Below, one piece after another: positions 14,735 to 25,590 of a DNA stretch of 64,000 nt. Every line of letters starts with the position of its first letter. The first letter of the stretch is position 1. The DNA is taken from positions 6,989,332 to 7,053,331 of the forward strand of contig CM022675.1 of the NCBI GenBank assembly GCA_012295275.1. Direction: 5' to 3'. Origin of the DNA: Chrysomallon squamiferum (taxonomy: Eukaryota; Mollusca; Gastropoda; Neomphalida; Peltospiridae). Under the pieces are notes generated by a model. That model was not told the origin of the DNA. It searched no databases and was given only the letters and a program-made list of their open reading frames with translations. A program made the position numbers and the translations under genes.

Positions 14735-15033
14735 TCATACACCTAATATTATGACCTATTTTATCACAATGTTCATACACCTGATGTTATGTTCTATTCT
14801 ACCCATACTTATGCATACACCTGCTACTGTTTTACCTATTTTCATACATCTAAGAATGTTCTGTCCCACTTATAAATATGTTCATAAATCTATCATTATG
14901 CTCTATTTTACCTATTCTTTTTTGTACACACCTGATTTTGCTTTTGTCTAAATATATTTTCATACATCTAAGAGTATATTCTGTTTTACTTATTATTGTG
15001 CATACACCTGATATGATATTCTATTTTATCTGT
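14735..15033. repeat. Minisatellite, about 40-bp unit, eight copies
   Basis: CATACACCTGAT-TT-like anchors start at about 14735, 14773, 14813, 14842, 14882, 14924, 14960 and 15000. Each is followed by a TTCTATTTTACC-like tail. Copies are diverged but clearly in register, and the array gives a spurious open frame at 14727-14951. Confidence 0.85.
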
Positions 15034-15676
15034 TTCTAATTTCTTATGCTGCATATTGCCTTTTAAGTTACATGTGAATAAAATCAATGTGACCCATTTT
15101 TTCCATTATTGATTATGATTTTCGTAGTCATTTGTTACCTGTTAATTACTGAATAGAACTGAATGGTTTCACATTCGTGACACTGCATTACCATTCAGGT
15201 GTAAAAGATTGCCCATTCATCCATGATTTTTTTTTCTTCCGGCCAATATGTTAGTCGTTAAAGGTACGGAATAAAAACACTGATAGGTTACTGTGAACTT
15301 TCATCTGTACAGTACTCCTTGACATTACTTTCAGTATGCACTGAAAAGTGTGTATTTTTTTTTTAAATGTTATTGTTCTCATATTGGCGGTAGTGATTTT
15401 ATTTATTTTTATTCTTATTCATTTTTATTTTTATTTTTATTTTTTGTTTTTTTGCCCCCTGTTTCGAAATAATAGGGGTTACATGTAACTCTGTTGGTTA
15501 GTTCATGTGTTTTGTGAATCTGGTAAAACTAATATTAATATAAATTTCAGTGCAAGCAAAGAATATACACATACAAAACATACAGGGACACAAATAATTA
15601 TACAGAACAAATATACACATACAGAACATTCAAACATTCAAATACATATATAAAAAATACACACATAGAGAGCATA

Positions 15677-15710
<34 letters not shown>

Positions 15711-16905
15711 TACACACAGGTGTTTGTATCAGGAATCGTATGGGAAAAAACATTTAACATGTATCCACAGATGTCAAGCACATTTTTGTTTACCAGTGTC
15801 CAGTTTTACTGGATACTGAGAGGGGGGGGGAAATAAAATAAAAAAAAAATAAAAAAAAATCCTTGGCAGTTGATCAAGATAATCAAAATAGCTCAATGTG
15901 AAATAAGGAAAAAAAACCAAAAAAACCAGCGTCTTTTTTTTTCTTCTTGTTCTTAATCCAGTTGGCATGCTTTTGAGAAAAGGTTGAAATAGTTACACAA
16001 ACAGCATGCATGCATACACTAGGATTGCCTGCCTCTAGCTAATATGTACAGTCAATAATCTAGTGTACTTGTTGTGATCTTCTCAGTACTACTTTATGTT
16101 CATCCTGTAAGTAGACACACCTTCCTTCGCACTGTTAATTACAGGTAGGACATATTTTTGATGATTGCAGGTAACTGGTTTTTATTTTTTTTTTTTTTTT
16201 TATTGTTATTATATATAACAGATATTTTTTTTATAAACTTTTTTTTATTTTTATTTTATTTTTTTATGTATTTTTTTTTTTTATTTTTTTATTTATTTTA
16301 ATTGTAGGTAACCAGTCTTTTTAATAATTACCAATAATAGGGTGGTATTATTATTTTTTTTACAAACTTTAAAGAAAAAAGGTATTGTTAACACTTACAG
16401 GCAACAGAAAATGTATTGTCATAAATGTGTGTATTGAAAATAATTAGGATTGCAAACACTGAAGTTTTAAAGAAGATTGTTTTACTGATAGTCTGTTTCC
16501 TAATGGGTCATATGGACATGTTATTACTTGTATAATTAGTAATTATTTTATTGTTGTTGTTGTTACATGGCATTCTTTTAACATGAAATTTTTTTTTTAA
16601 TCATAAGGACAAGGATATTGTGAACATTACCATGTGATAAATCATAATCAACATTATATTTATTGCGACAAACTGCTTTTTTTAATTATTTGTTGTTGTT
16701 TCTATTGTTTTTCTTTTATCCTTTCTTGTATTTTATTGTATTTTTCTGAAAAATAATTTCAGCCGTTAAATATATTCATTTAAACATGGGTATCTGAAAT
16801 GTTGCATTCAAATTTTTTTTAAAACATAAGTATTTTTAAAATTTATACCACTTTATATATTCATTTTGACAAATGTTTTTGAAAAACATTATATCTGAAT
16901 ACTTT

Positions 16906-16939
16906 TACTAAACAGAAATTTTTGTGGGTTTTTTTTCAG
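16906..16939 (+). promoter_or_regulatory. Branch point and splice acceptor of 5' UTR intron
   Basis: TACTAAA at 16906-16912 lies about 28 nt before a T-rich tract ending in CAG at 16937-16939. This is a near-ideal branch point, pyrimidine tract and acceptor. It implies that the first coding exon starts at 16940 with 49 nt of 5' UTR and that at least one non-coding exon lies upstream, possibly outside the window. Confidence 0.7.
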
Positions 16940-16961
16940 GTTTTCCTGTGACCGTCTCAAA

Positions 16962-16985
16962 ATGACGGGTTTTCTCAACCAGTAG
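16962..16985 (+). promoter_or_regulatory. Seven-codon uORF just upstream of the DLGAP start
   Basis: An ATG with A at -3 opens a seven-codon ORF ending in TAG at 16983-16985. One codon (GAA) separates that stop from the main ATG, and the two ORFs share a frame. Such uORFs generally lower translation of the main ORF or make it depend on leaky scanning or reinitiation. Stop read-through would add nine residues to the N-terminus. This is a reading of the sequence; no translation data are available here. Confidence 0.5.
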
Positions 16986-16988
16986 GAA

Positions 16989-18555
16989 ATGGCTAGAAGT
17001 GGACCAGTTTCAGTATTAGATAGTGGTAGTTTAGATAATAGTATAAAAATTGTCAGAGACAGGATCACACGATTCCAGAGTCCTGCGCGATTATCTTCAC
17101 GAAGTTTAAACGATGAAGATTTCAACGTGAGTTATCGTATACCTCAGCCGTACAGAACAAGCTTCTCTGCTACTCATTCGGTGGAAAAAATTGGTGGGAG
17201 AAGCAGATCTTTGAGCCCAGCGTCGAGTCTTAAAAGTGGGAAAAGCGGGAAATATGGGAGAAACAGATCCAAAAGTCCAAACGCGAAGCGCGTGACGTAC
17301 GACACGCGTGTGACCATAAGACATTCGCTTACAGGGGATTCGGTGTTCACGGAGTTGTCTGCCCACGACTTTGATTCCAGCACTCCGTACAGTTTCAGTA
17401 AAATGTCAAAAGGGAATTACGGGAAGAATTTAAACCAGTCGCTTCAGTCCGCGGATTCTGGCATTGATTATTCATCGGAGTTACGAGATATTTCGCAACA
17501 GATTTGCAAGATGGACTGGTCGCCTAGGAACAGTGTCGAGAAGTCCAGTCCATCTCAGCATGGAATTCTCAAAGATTGTCAAAATTCCAGTAAACCAGTT
17601 TCTCCCACATCGCCCAAATCCACCAACATGGGTAACAAGGAGAACTCGCCTAATGGTGCGAAACACAAAACAAACATCAGCAAAGAGTATTCTTACGACA
17701 GGACTATAAGTTACAGAATGGCCATGAACGAACAACCATCAGACGAAATGAAAAAACTCGCCGAAGCAATGCTAGACGATCGCGTAGATGATGAGAGTGT
17801 GAGGAAAGAACGATCAAACACGATGCCGTCCAACAACAACATTCAAAATGACAAGCTGACGCCCAGCAAGAAGTCTGTGAGTAACAGTATTAGTAACTTC
17901 TTTCGGAAGATGTCGCCTCGGCTGAAAAGGAAGCCCAGTCGAGAGAGAACTAGCAAACCTTCGTCGGCTTCGGGGAGCACGTCCAGCTTAACGGCCAGCG
18001 ACGTTTCGGACAGCGGTCACTTCTCGAGGAACAAAGTCCGGCAGTCTTTTCTGAAGTTCATCAATCGATCAAAGTCGAGGTCAAGGTCACGAGAACCCGA
18101 AAAGGCGTCTCCCACGTTGAAAGATGACCTTGAAACCCACGGCGACAGCAGTCCGCCAAACAACAAGCAGTTCTTGCCCAATTCTACGAACCGAATGCTC
18201 AAGTCAATAGAACGCAACACGCTTTCGGAAAAGGATATTTATTCAAAGTTCAAGGACAAGCAGTCCCCAAATCGACCAGGAGAGACAACTCCAGCTAGAC
18301 CTAAACCTTTCACAGCCAAACCTGCCAACGAATCCGGAATAGGTGATCAAAGTTCTGTATTGTTTCCTTCAGCCGAAGTGCATCTGCCGAGGAAAGAAAT
18401 TTCTAGAAAACCGTCAGACGTCACCAAGCCAGAACCCCCCAAGTCACTGGATGTTGTACCACCGAAAGCAGTGAAGGCCCTGCAGACGTCTGTAATCAGC
18501 ACAGTGTCTGGAGATGAATCCATCGGGGAGTGTTCACTTGATGCTAATCTGACAG
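16989..18555 (+). CDS. DLGAP: DLGAP-like protein, coding exon 1 (residues 1-522)
   Basis: Encodes the disordered, basic, Ser-rich N-terminal half. The start ATG has G at -3 and G at +4, a strong initiation context, and an in-frame TAG lies two codons upstream, so the ORF cannot extend further 5' in this exon. The exon ends at a strong GTGAGT donor in phase 1. Visible elements: RSxSP motifs at 73-77 and 93-97; a KEN tripeptide at 217-219; an RxxSYxxA motif at 238-245 that resembles the GK-binding repeat of SAPAPs; paired hydrophobic-basic motifs near 301-318 and 351-369; and more than a dozen Ser/Thr-Pro sites, including T291-P-S-K, a full CDK-type consensus. There is no signal peptide or membrane segment. 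GC and CpG are much higher than in flanking DNA. Large N-terminal coding exons are typical of DLGAP genes. Identity rests on linkage to the GKAP-domain exons; this half alone would be hard to assign. Confidence 0.9.
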
Positions 18556-19277
18556 GTGAGTTTCTTTTTAATCAGTTTTCAAAATGTTCCCTTTGTGATA
18601 TATACACGTTACCTTAATACATTTTGTATATATATATCCTTTATCCGAAGTCAGTGAATAATCAGGAAAACATAGTGAAACTTGAGAAAAATCAATTAAA
18701 TGTACCATGTCTGTTATACTTGATGAAATTTTTTGGTTTTAATCTAATAATTGATTGTGTGCTTCTGTTTTAATTTTTTTTTTTTTTTTTTACTATGGAC
18801 CATCATTTACTGTTAATAAAGTATAACAATAAATTAAGAGGTTTTAAGTATACTTAATATACAGACCAATATTTTTTTTCTTTTTTGTTGTGATATTATT
18901 TCATAAGCAGAAAAATTCATGATGAATTGATGATATAAGAATTTTTCACTGGTTTATTCACTGAAAATAATGTCATGAAAAAGATAAAATGTCTGCCTTT
19001 TATACATTCTCATGAAATAGTTTTATTTTAATAACAAAAATTAGAGGCCAAAATAAATAAAAATTAAGCTGGAAATATATAAAATGTATTTAAGATATAT
19101 GTATATATGACAAAAGGTACACTTTAATGACCTTAAAAACATTAGCATATGGAAGCAATTGGTTTATTTATATATTTTGTATTAGCATTTAATTTTTATA
19201 AAGCAGAATTGAAGACTTATGCTTTGGTGAGAATTTGTTCTAACTGAAACAGGATCCATAGCCTTGCATTAAAACAC

Positions 19278-19279
19278 AT

Positions 19280-19334
<55 letters not shown>

Positions 19335-19335
19335 T
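19278..19335. repeat. TTTA tetranucleotide repeat
   Basis: About 14 perfect TTTA units. Confidence 0.95.
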
Positions 19336-21240
19336 ACATACAATTATTACTAGTGAAAATTTTTTTTTTTTTTAAAAGTAAAATTTCATTATTATTTGCA
19401 TTAAGTGATTCAGAATCATACCAAGAATCTCAGCTGGAGTTTTGCTAATATTCTTTTGTTTAATTTTTCACACTGTGCTTGTTTTCATTTAATCCTTTGC
19501 ATATTCTAATTTGTGATTCAATTCACACCAATATTCATATGTTTATTTAACAAGTAGGTTACTCGAAATTCTTTAAATAATTCAGAAAAGGAAGGTCTAG
19601 ACAAAAATTAAAATGATTTCAGAAGTGCTATTAAACTGGACAGTTTGCTATGTAAATGGGAATAGAAGCAGTGCAAATTTATATGTGTGTATCTATGTCT
19701 CTGTATGTTAATGGTGTTTGAAATTTTAAATGAAATAATTTCCAAGAATAACAAACATTTTGGCACATTGCATTAAATATTAAAGTAAATTAAAATTTTG
19801 TCAAGAATGAGCCAGATGTTTGCAGTTAACACATTAAAGAGCTTGAACTGAACTGAACTAATTAAAATGTTCAAATTACATAAAGGTGAATCAGCAATGG
19901 ACTGAAGCTTTGTGAAATATTTTTCTATCTAAATGCTAAATGCTCACATTTTGAACAATAAAGAGCTTTTAATCGGATTAAATGAAATGTTTTAGTATCA
20001 ATAATGTGAACATATATTGTTTTCAAGTATAAATTACTGATAACTATTAAAAATAAATAATAAATATCTTTAAAAATAATTATAATTATAAATAAATAAA
20101 CTGACAAGTAAATTTCAAAATTCTTCAGAATTCAGATATCATTCATTTAAAAATTCATTTAAAGGGAGGTAATCTTAAATCTGGCATTAAAATTAAGTTT
20201 TAGATTATGTTGAAAAATACCTACAAAGACTGAGCTGGCATTACAAGAAATAGTAAAACTGAATTTACAAGATTTAAAAACTTTATTGTGTATAAGTAAT
20301 CTTTCCCTGTATGGATGCATTACTTTTATTATCATTATTTTTATATTTATTTTGTTTATTTTAATTTTTTTTATCTTTCCTGATTTCTAAAATTATCATA
20401 TTTGCATTTTGGGTGGGGAGAGTATATATCATTAATGGAAAAATAAAACAACTTACTTTTGAAGGCATTTAGAAATATCATGTGTTTGACAACTATTAGA
20501 TGATATAATGTATTGGTTTTTGAAAAGTTTTAGCTGTTACATAATATATTATGAAACTAAATTTTATAGTTTATCTGTGGTTTTTAGCTATTTAAAATAT
20601 ATTAAATAGTTGATTTTTTTTTTCTTTTGAGAGAAGGGGGTGTTGTTGTTCTGTTTATTCTATGTTTAATTAAGTAACCAAAAGATTTGATTAAATGATC
20701 ACTGGGTTTTTTTCATAAATTAATTTATAACTTTTAAAAGTTAAAATATAAATTAATTAATTAATTAAGATTTTGAAAAATAATAAATTTGAAAACAATA
20801 ATAAATTAAAATAATAAAATATCAAAATCATAAAACAAATAATCTATTGTAATATGATAATATAATTAATATAATATAATTAAATTAAAATAATTATTAA
20901 AAAAAAGGTCACAGGGTTTTAAAACTTTAGAACTTAGTTTAAAGAGATCCCGATTTTCTGGGATTTCATTATTAATCACCTTACAATAAATCAGCCCATT
21001 GTTACACCTGGGCTGTTATTACCTGTGATTACTATATATTTATGCAAATGTAGATGTGATTGCTTTATGACTCTGTGATGTGTCTGTATTTATTCAGCAG
21101 ACAGGCTGGTTTATAACTTTTAAAAGTTTTCCTGTACAAACACGAATAGTGGTAGAGGTTGCTGTTTCAACAGAAACAAGGTGTGAATCTTAATTTTTTG
21201 TGTTCAGGTATGTGACTGTTAATTTTGTTGTTGAGCTCTC

Positions 21241-21243
<3 letters not shown>

Positions 21244-21293
<50 letters not shown>
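21244..21293. repeat. TG microsatellite
   Basis: Uninterrupted TG run of about 50 bp inside the giant intron. Confidence 0.95.
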
Positions 21294-21294
<1 letters not shown>

Positions 21295-22413
21295 GTATAT
21301 AGTTTTTCATCTGTTCTTGCATTTAGTTTATTAATTTTGTTTTCCTTTTTTGTTTTAAGAAAAATAATAGTATTTGCAGGTGTGTGTGAGAGAAAGAGGG
21401 AGAGGGTAAAAGATAAAGTTTTTTAATTGAATACAAACAGTATGTGAATCCAAAAAAATGAATAAACAGTATTTGTATATATTATCTTGTATATACATAT
21501 GCATGTATGCATATGTGTATGCATGTATATAATTATGTACATGTGTGTGTTTATGAGTATATTTGAAGCTTTGTGTATTTATGTGTGAAATGATGTCTAC
21601 ATAATTAGATTAGCCATGTAATAAAGAATATTTGTTTACTTTATATCCTTATTTATACATCTCTTTGTGTGTGTGTGTGTGTGTGTGTGTTATCTGTGTT
21701 CCATATTAATTGATTTTCAGCTGTTTTGTGGGTTTTGTTGGGTTTTTATTTTTTTTATTTAATGCACTGAACTGTCAGTGAAGAATGTCTTATTTTTTAA
21801 TGTATATATTATGGAAATATTTATTTTGAAAAGAAAATGTAATTACCTGAGGCATTTTATTATTTTCTGTGACAATGCATGGAAATTTATTGCTAGAATA
21901 ACTTCTTTTGGTCAGTATACTGGTAGGATATTTTATCCATTTTAAGCTGCAGAGAACCTTTCTAAGCATGTTGATACCTGTTGCCTTGTCTGTTCAGAAA
22001 TACACGTACATAGTAGTACAATAGTTTATTTACCACTTTGATGTCATTGTGCTGTTTTTTCCTGTTAAATTCCTTCATGTCTTTGTCACAATGCGAGAGA
22101 ATTAAATGAAAATATTAATCATTCTTTATTTAATGAAAGTAACTGAATAATAATAATAAGTTTAGAATTTTTACAGATGTCAAGTTGTTCGTGACAGCCG
22201 GATATTAAGTTGAGCAGTTTATGCAATATTGGATGATTATATAAATTATTGCTAACCCTTGTCAAACAGAGAAGGATGTTCTGTAATGACATACAGTTTT
22301 TCTTGTCAGGGTTAGCACTAAAAATGTCAGGCAGTCATAATTTTTCAGTTTTGACTAAATAAATGGCTTGTGTAACAATTTGTGTGATAAAAAAAGAAAC
22401 AAAGAAAGAAAAA

Positions 22414-22450
<37 letters not shown>

Positions 22451-22624
22451 TGTGAAAGATGTTTTAGAAGGACTTCTTTGAATCCAAGATTAAAGAAGTC
22501 AGCCAAGTATGCACTGAATTCTCCATGATTTCTTATAATCAACTAGGTATATATTTGCAATCACAGTAATCTGTTGTTTATTCAAAATACTGAAATTATT
22601 TTTACTCAAACAAGAGAAAGAATA

Positions 22625-22735
22625 TCTGGCATGTCTTTGGCTAAGGCTTTTTTTCTTTTCCTTTCTTATTTTGTGGACAATTATGGAGATTTCATCTGGA
22701 TCTGTCAGCATGAATGAATGTTCCAAAAATTCTGC
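22625..22735. repeat. Dispersed repeat, copy 1
   Basis: The segment with GACAATTATGGAGATTT and ATCTGTCAGCATGAATG recurs diverged at 24755-24855 (GACAATAATGGTGATTT, ATCTGGCAGCATGAATG). Similarity seems to cover about 100 bp in direct orientation. The family is not recognised. Confidence 0.5.
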
Positions 22736-23039
22736 AGAGATGGATATGCTTAACTCAGAACCTCTAAAACATAGTTTGATGCAATATGAAGTCACATTTT
22801 TTACGTATTTTATCCTTTGCTATTATATCAATTCAATTATTATTATGTTAGTACTGTGTGTGTGTGTGTGTGTGTTTCTATTCTGTTCTGTTAACACTTG
22901 GGTGTACACTCTAAAGGTTCAAGATGTAATGTGTCAACATTTGAGAAACCCGGTTTGTCAGCCAAAAACACAATATTACTTTATTAGCTTCTTGAAATGT
23001 TAAAGAGAAAAGAAGTCTTCTATAGGTTCTAGATGATTT

Positions 23040-23235
23040 GATCTTTGTACCTATCTACCAAAGCAGCTACTGACATAACTGCAATATCATGAAAAGTTTG
23101 TGTTTTGATTGATTGAGTCTGTGTGTGTGTGTGTGTGTGAGGATTGTGGGTTGGTCAGTAATTTTTTATCTTTGTATTTAACAACAGAAGGTAATTGGCA
23201 TAACTGTAAAATCAGGAAAAGTTTTTTTCTATTTT
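23040..23235. repeat. Local duplication, spacing about 127 bp
   Basis: ATCTTTGTACCTATCTACCA near 23041 and ATCTTTGTATTTAACAACAG near 23168 begin two copies. Both continue with CATAACTG-AA-ATCA-GAAAAGTTT. A TG repeat separates them. Confidence 0.6.
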
Positions 23236-23314
23236 TTTTTTTTTTTAGAGTGAATGTGTATGTATGGATATGCATGTCCATGTTCATGCATGCCTCAGTT
23301 ATGAAGGCCAGAAC

Positions 23315-23319
<5 letters not shown>

Positions 23320-23366
<47 letters not shown>
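23320..23366. repeat. CA microsatellite
   Basis: Uninterrupted CA run of about 47 bp. Confidence 0.95.
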
Positions 23367-23369
<3 letters not shown>

Positions 23370-24754
23370 CATCATCTGACCCAGCAGCCAGTAACAGAAA
23401 CACAGCAGGGACCATGGATCACACAGTGTTTTTAACAGTCCAATTATGTAACTGTTAAGTCAAGTGTAAATTTAGCAGTTACGTTTGACACCAGCATTCC
23501 TACAATTTGTCACTTTGACTGATCTTTGCCAGCTATTAAAATAATCCTCACATTCTGCTGTTGCAGATTAACTCTTACCTTCAATTTCTGCTGAAACTTG
23601 GGTTGGAACCAATTTAAGCAAAAAAACAAACAACTAAAATAAAATTTTCAATTTTTTTTATAAAAAAGCCTGAGGTTGCCAGTATTTGGATGTAGTTGGG
23701 GCAAAGTGTGTAGTATTAGTACTACAACAATATCTGACATATTTATTTTACTAAAAATTCTATTTTATAGATTTTTAATTTTTAAATTTTTAAATATTAA
23801 GTAATAATAATGATAATAATACAGATTTTTTTCTTTTGATTTAAATTCAACTCTTTTAAAACAAAAAATATTATTATTATTATTAAATTTAAAATACTGA
23901 AACTGTTACATTAGAGATTTTTGTTTTTAGTTTATTGTATATATATATATATATATATATATTCATTTGTATGTGTTTTATCTTTAAAAAAATAATAATA
24001 ATAAAATAAAAAAAGATAATGATATTGTAAAACAGAGAATTATGTGTTTAAGAGAAAGAGAAACGTTGAATGGTTATATATGTAGACCTACAAAATTTAT
24101 TAAAGTAATTATTTATTCCATCCAAAAAAAAAAATGTTTTAATTTTTATTTTGTCTGATACATATATTTCCTTGACAAGTACTGTTCATTAAAATGTGTT
24201 GCTAGTAAATTAATTAAATGTGGTCCTGTGTTTGAAATGTATTGATGTTTTAGACAAATGTTGTAGTTTGGGTTTTGTTTGTTTGTAATGTTGACTGAGG
24301 GCAAGTGAAAAGTTTGTACAAACTCACAAGATTTGTCAACTTGCAGTTGAACAGATTGCAAACAGCTCTCAAAAATATACACAACTTTCACTTGAACCTA
24401 CGGCAAACTGTTGTTGAAAGGTTTCTTGGAGAAGGAAAATAAAACAAAATATCTTTTTTATTTATTATTTGGTAAGTAATTTGACCTCCTCTTTTTCTTT
24501 TTTGTCTTAAATATTTGCTGTTTTTGTGTTAACATGAATCTTGTTGGGTTCTTTTTTTTTTCTTTTCTTTTTTTTTTTTTAATTTGTGTTTTTCCACTCT
24601 TGTTCTGTTTTAGTATTGCCATCAAAACTAAAATTCTTAATTAAAGTTTTGTATTTAAATAATTATTATTATTATTATTTTTTTAGTAATTTGTCATTTG
24701 TTTGAAATTCTTAAAATTATTATTAATCAAACAATCTGTTCAATAGAAAGAATT

Positions 24755-24855
24755 AATTAGCTTGTCCCCTGCTAAGTTTTATTTTTTTCGATGACAATAA
24801 TGGTGATTTAAACTGTATCTGGCAGCATGAATGTGTGATCTTAAAAAAAATTCCT
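24755..24855. repeat. Dispersed repeat, copy 2
   Basis: Second copy of the element at 22625-22735, same orientation, roughly 2.1 kb away. It carries no coding potential. Confidence 0.5.
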
Positions 24856-25026
24856 TATACTTCCAAGTTATTTTCATTGTATTGGGCAATTTATCATTAT
24901 TAATAACAAAGTATGACAACAAAATAATACTGTAACAAAAATCTGTACACTCCCATTACTACCTTTTCACAGCTAGAAATGTAACATGATTGTATACATA
25001 CAGACTAATACCTATTATTTTTCTGA

Positions 25027-25590
25027 CAACACCAGAAGAAACTTTATAACCAAAATGATTTGCCCTGTATTTTTTAACTATACCCTTGTTGTTATACTTC
25101 GTTATTAATTAAAATTAGTCAACAAAAATAAAATATAAAAATAAAAATAAAGCATTACTTGAATGTATGAACATTTTTTGGAGGTTCTTTCTTCAGATCA
25201 CTAGAAGATATTTTATAGATAATGGTGACTTTTCATTTTTTTGTCTGTATTCTCTTGTTTTACTTTATTGTTAAAATTAGTCAATCAAAAAAAAAAAGGA
25301 AAGATAAAAAAGAAAGAATAACTTTGAACTATGTAGAATATGTTCAGATTTTTTCTTCAAATCACTAGAAGAAAGTGTATAGAAAAATTGTCAATTCTGC
25401 ATTTTTAAACTGTATTTTTTGTTGTTTTACTTCATTATTAATTAAAATTAATCAACAAAAAGGAAAAAAAAAAAATGACTTGAAACAATGAACAGTGTAT
25501 TTTGATTATTTCCTTTCAAATCTCTAATGGTAGATTTTAAAAAAGTATAAATTCAAAATTTTGGCAACCACCAGAAAACAAATAGTCAGC
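25027..25590. repeat. Degenerate tandem array, about 166-bp unit, over three copies
   Basis: GTT-TACTTC-TTATTAATTAAAATTAGTCAA-like anchors start near 25091, 25257 and 25424, with an ATCACTAGAAGA-like block in each unit (near 25027, 25197, 25362 and 25521). Spacing is 166 and 167 bp. Confidence 0.75.

Larger units (their letters stand above)
1..16939. other. Upstream non-coding region, repeat-rich
   Basis: No convincing coding exon on either strand. The open frames here are short and driven by CA, TG, GA, ATT or T runs. It contains microsatellites, long poly-T runs, degenerate tandem arrays near 3570, 11586 and 14735, and a large inverted repeat at 10704-10848. The 3' part is probably the 5' UTR intron of the DLGAP-like gene, since exon 1 begins at an acceptor. 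Less repetitive islands, for example 8480-9100, 10960-11200 and 13180-13620, could hold regulatory DNA, but nothing specific was recognised. Confidence 0.6.

Noticed and set aside
17106-17735. Minus-strand and second-frame open frames inside coding exon 1
   Set aside because: They are shadows of the DLGAP coding frame, which carries the motifs and joins in phase to the GKAP exons.
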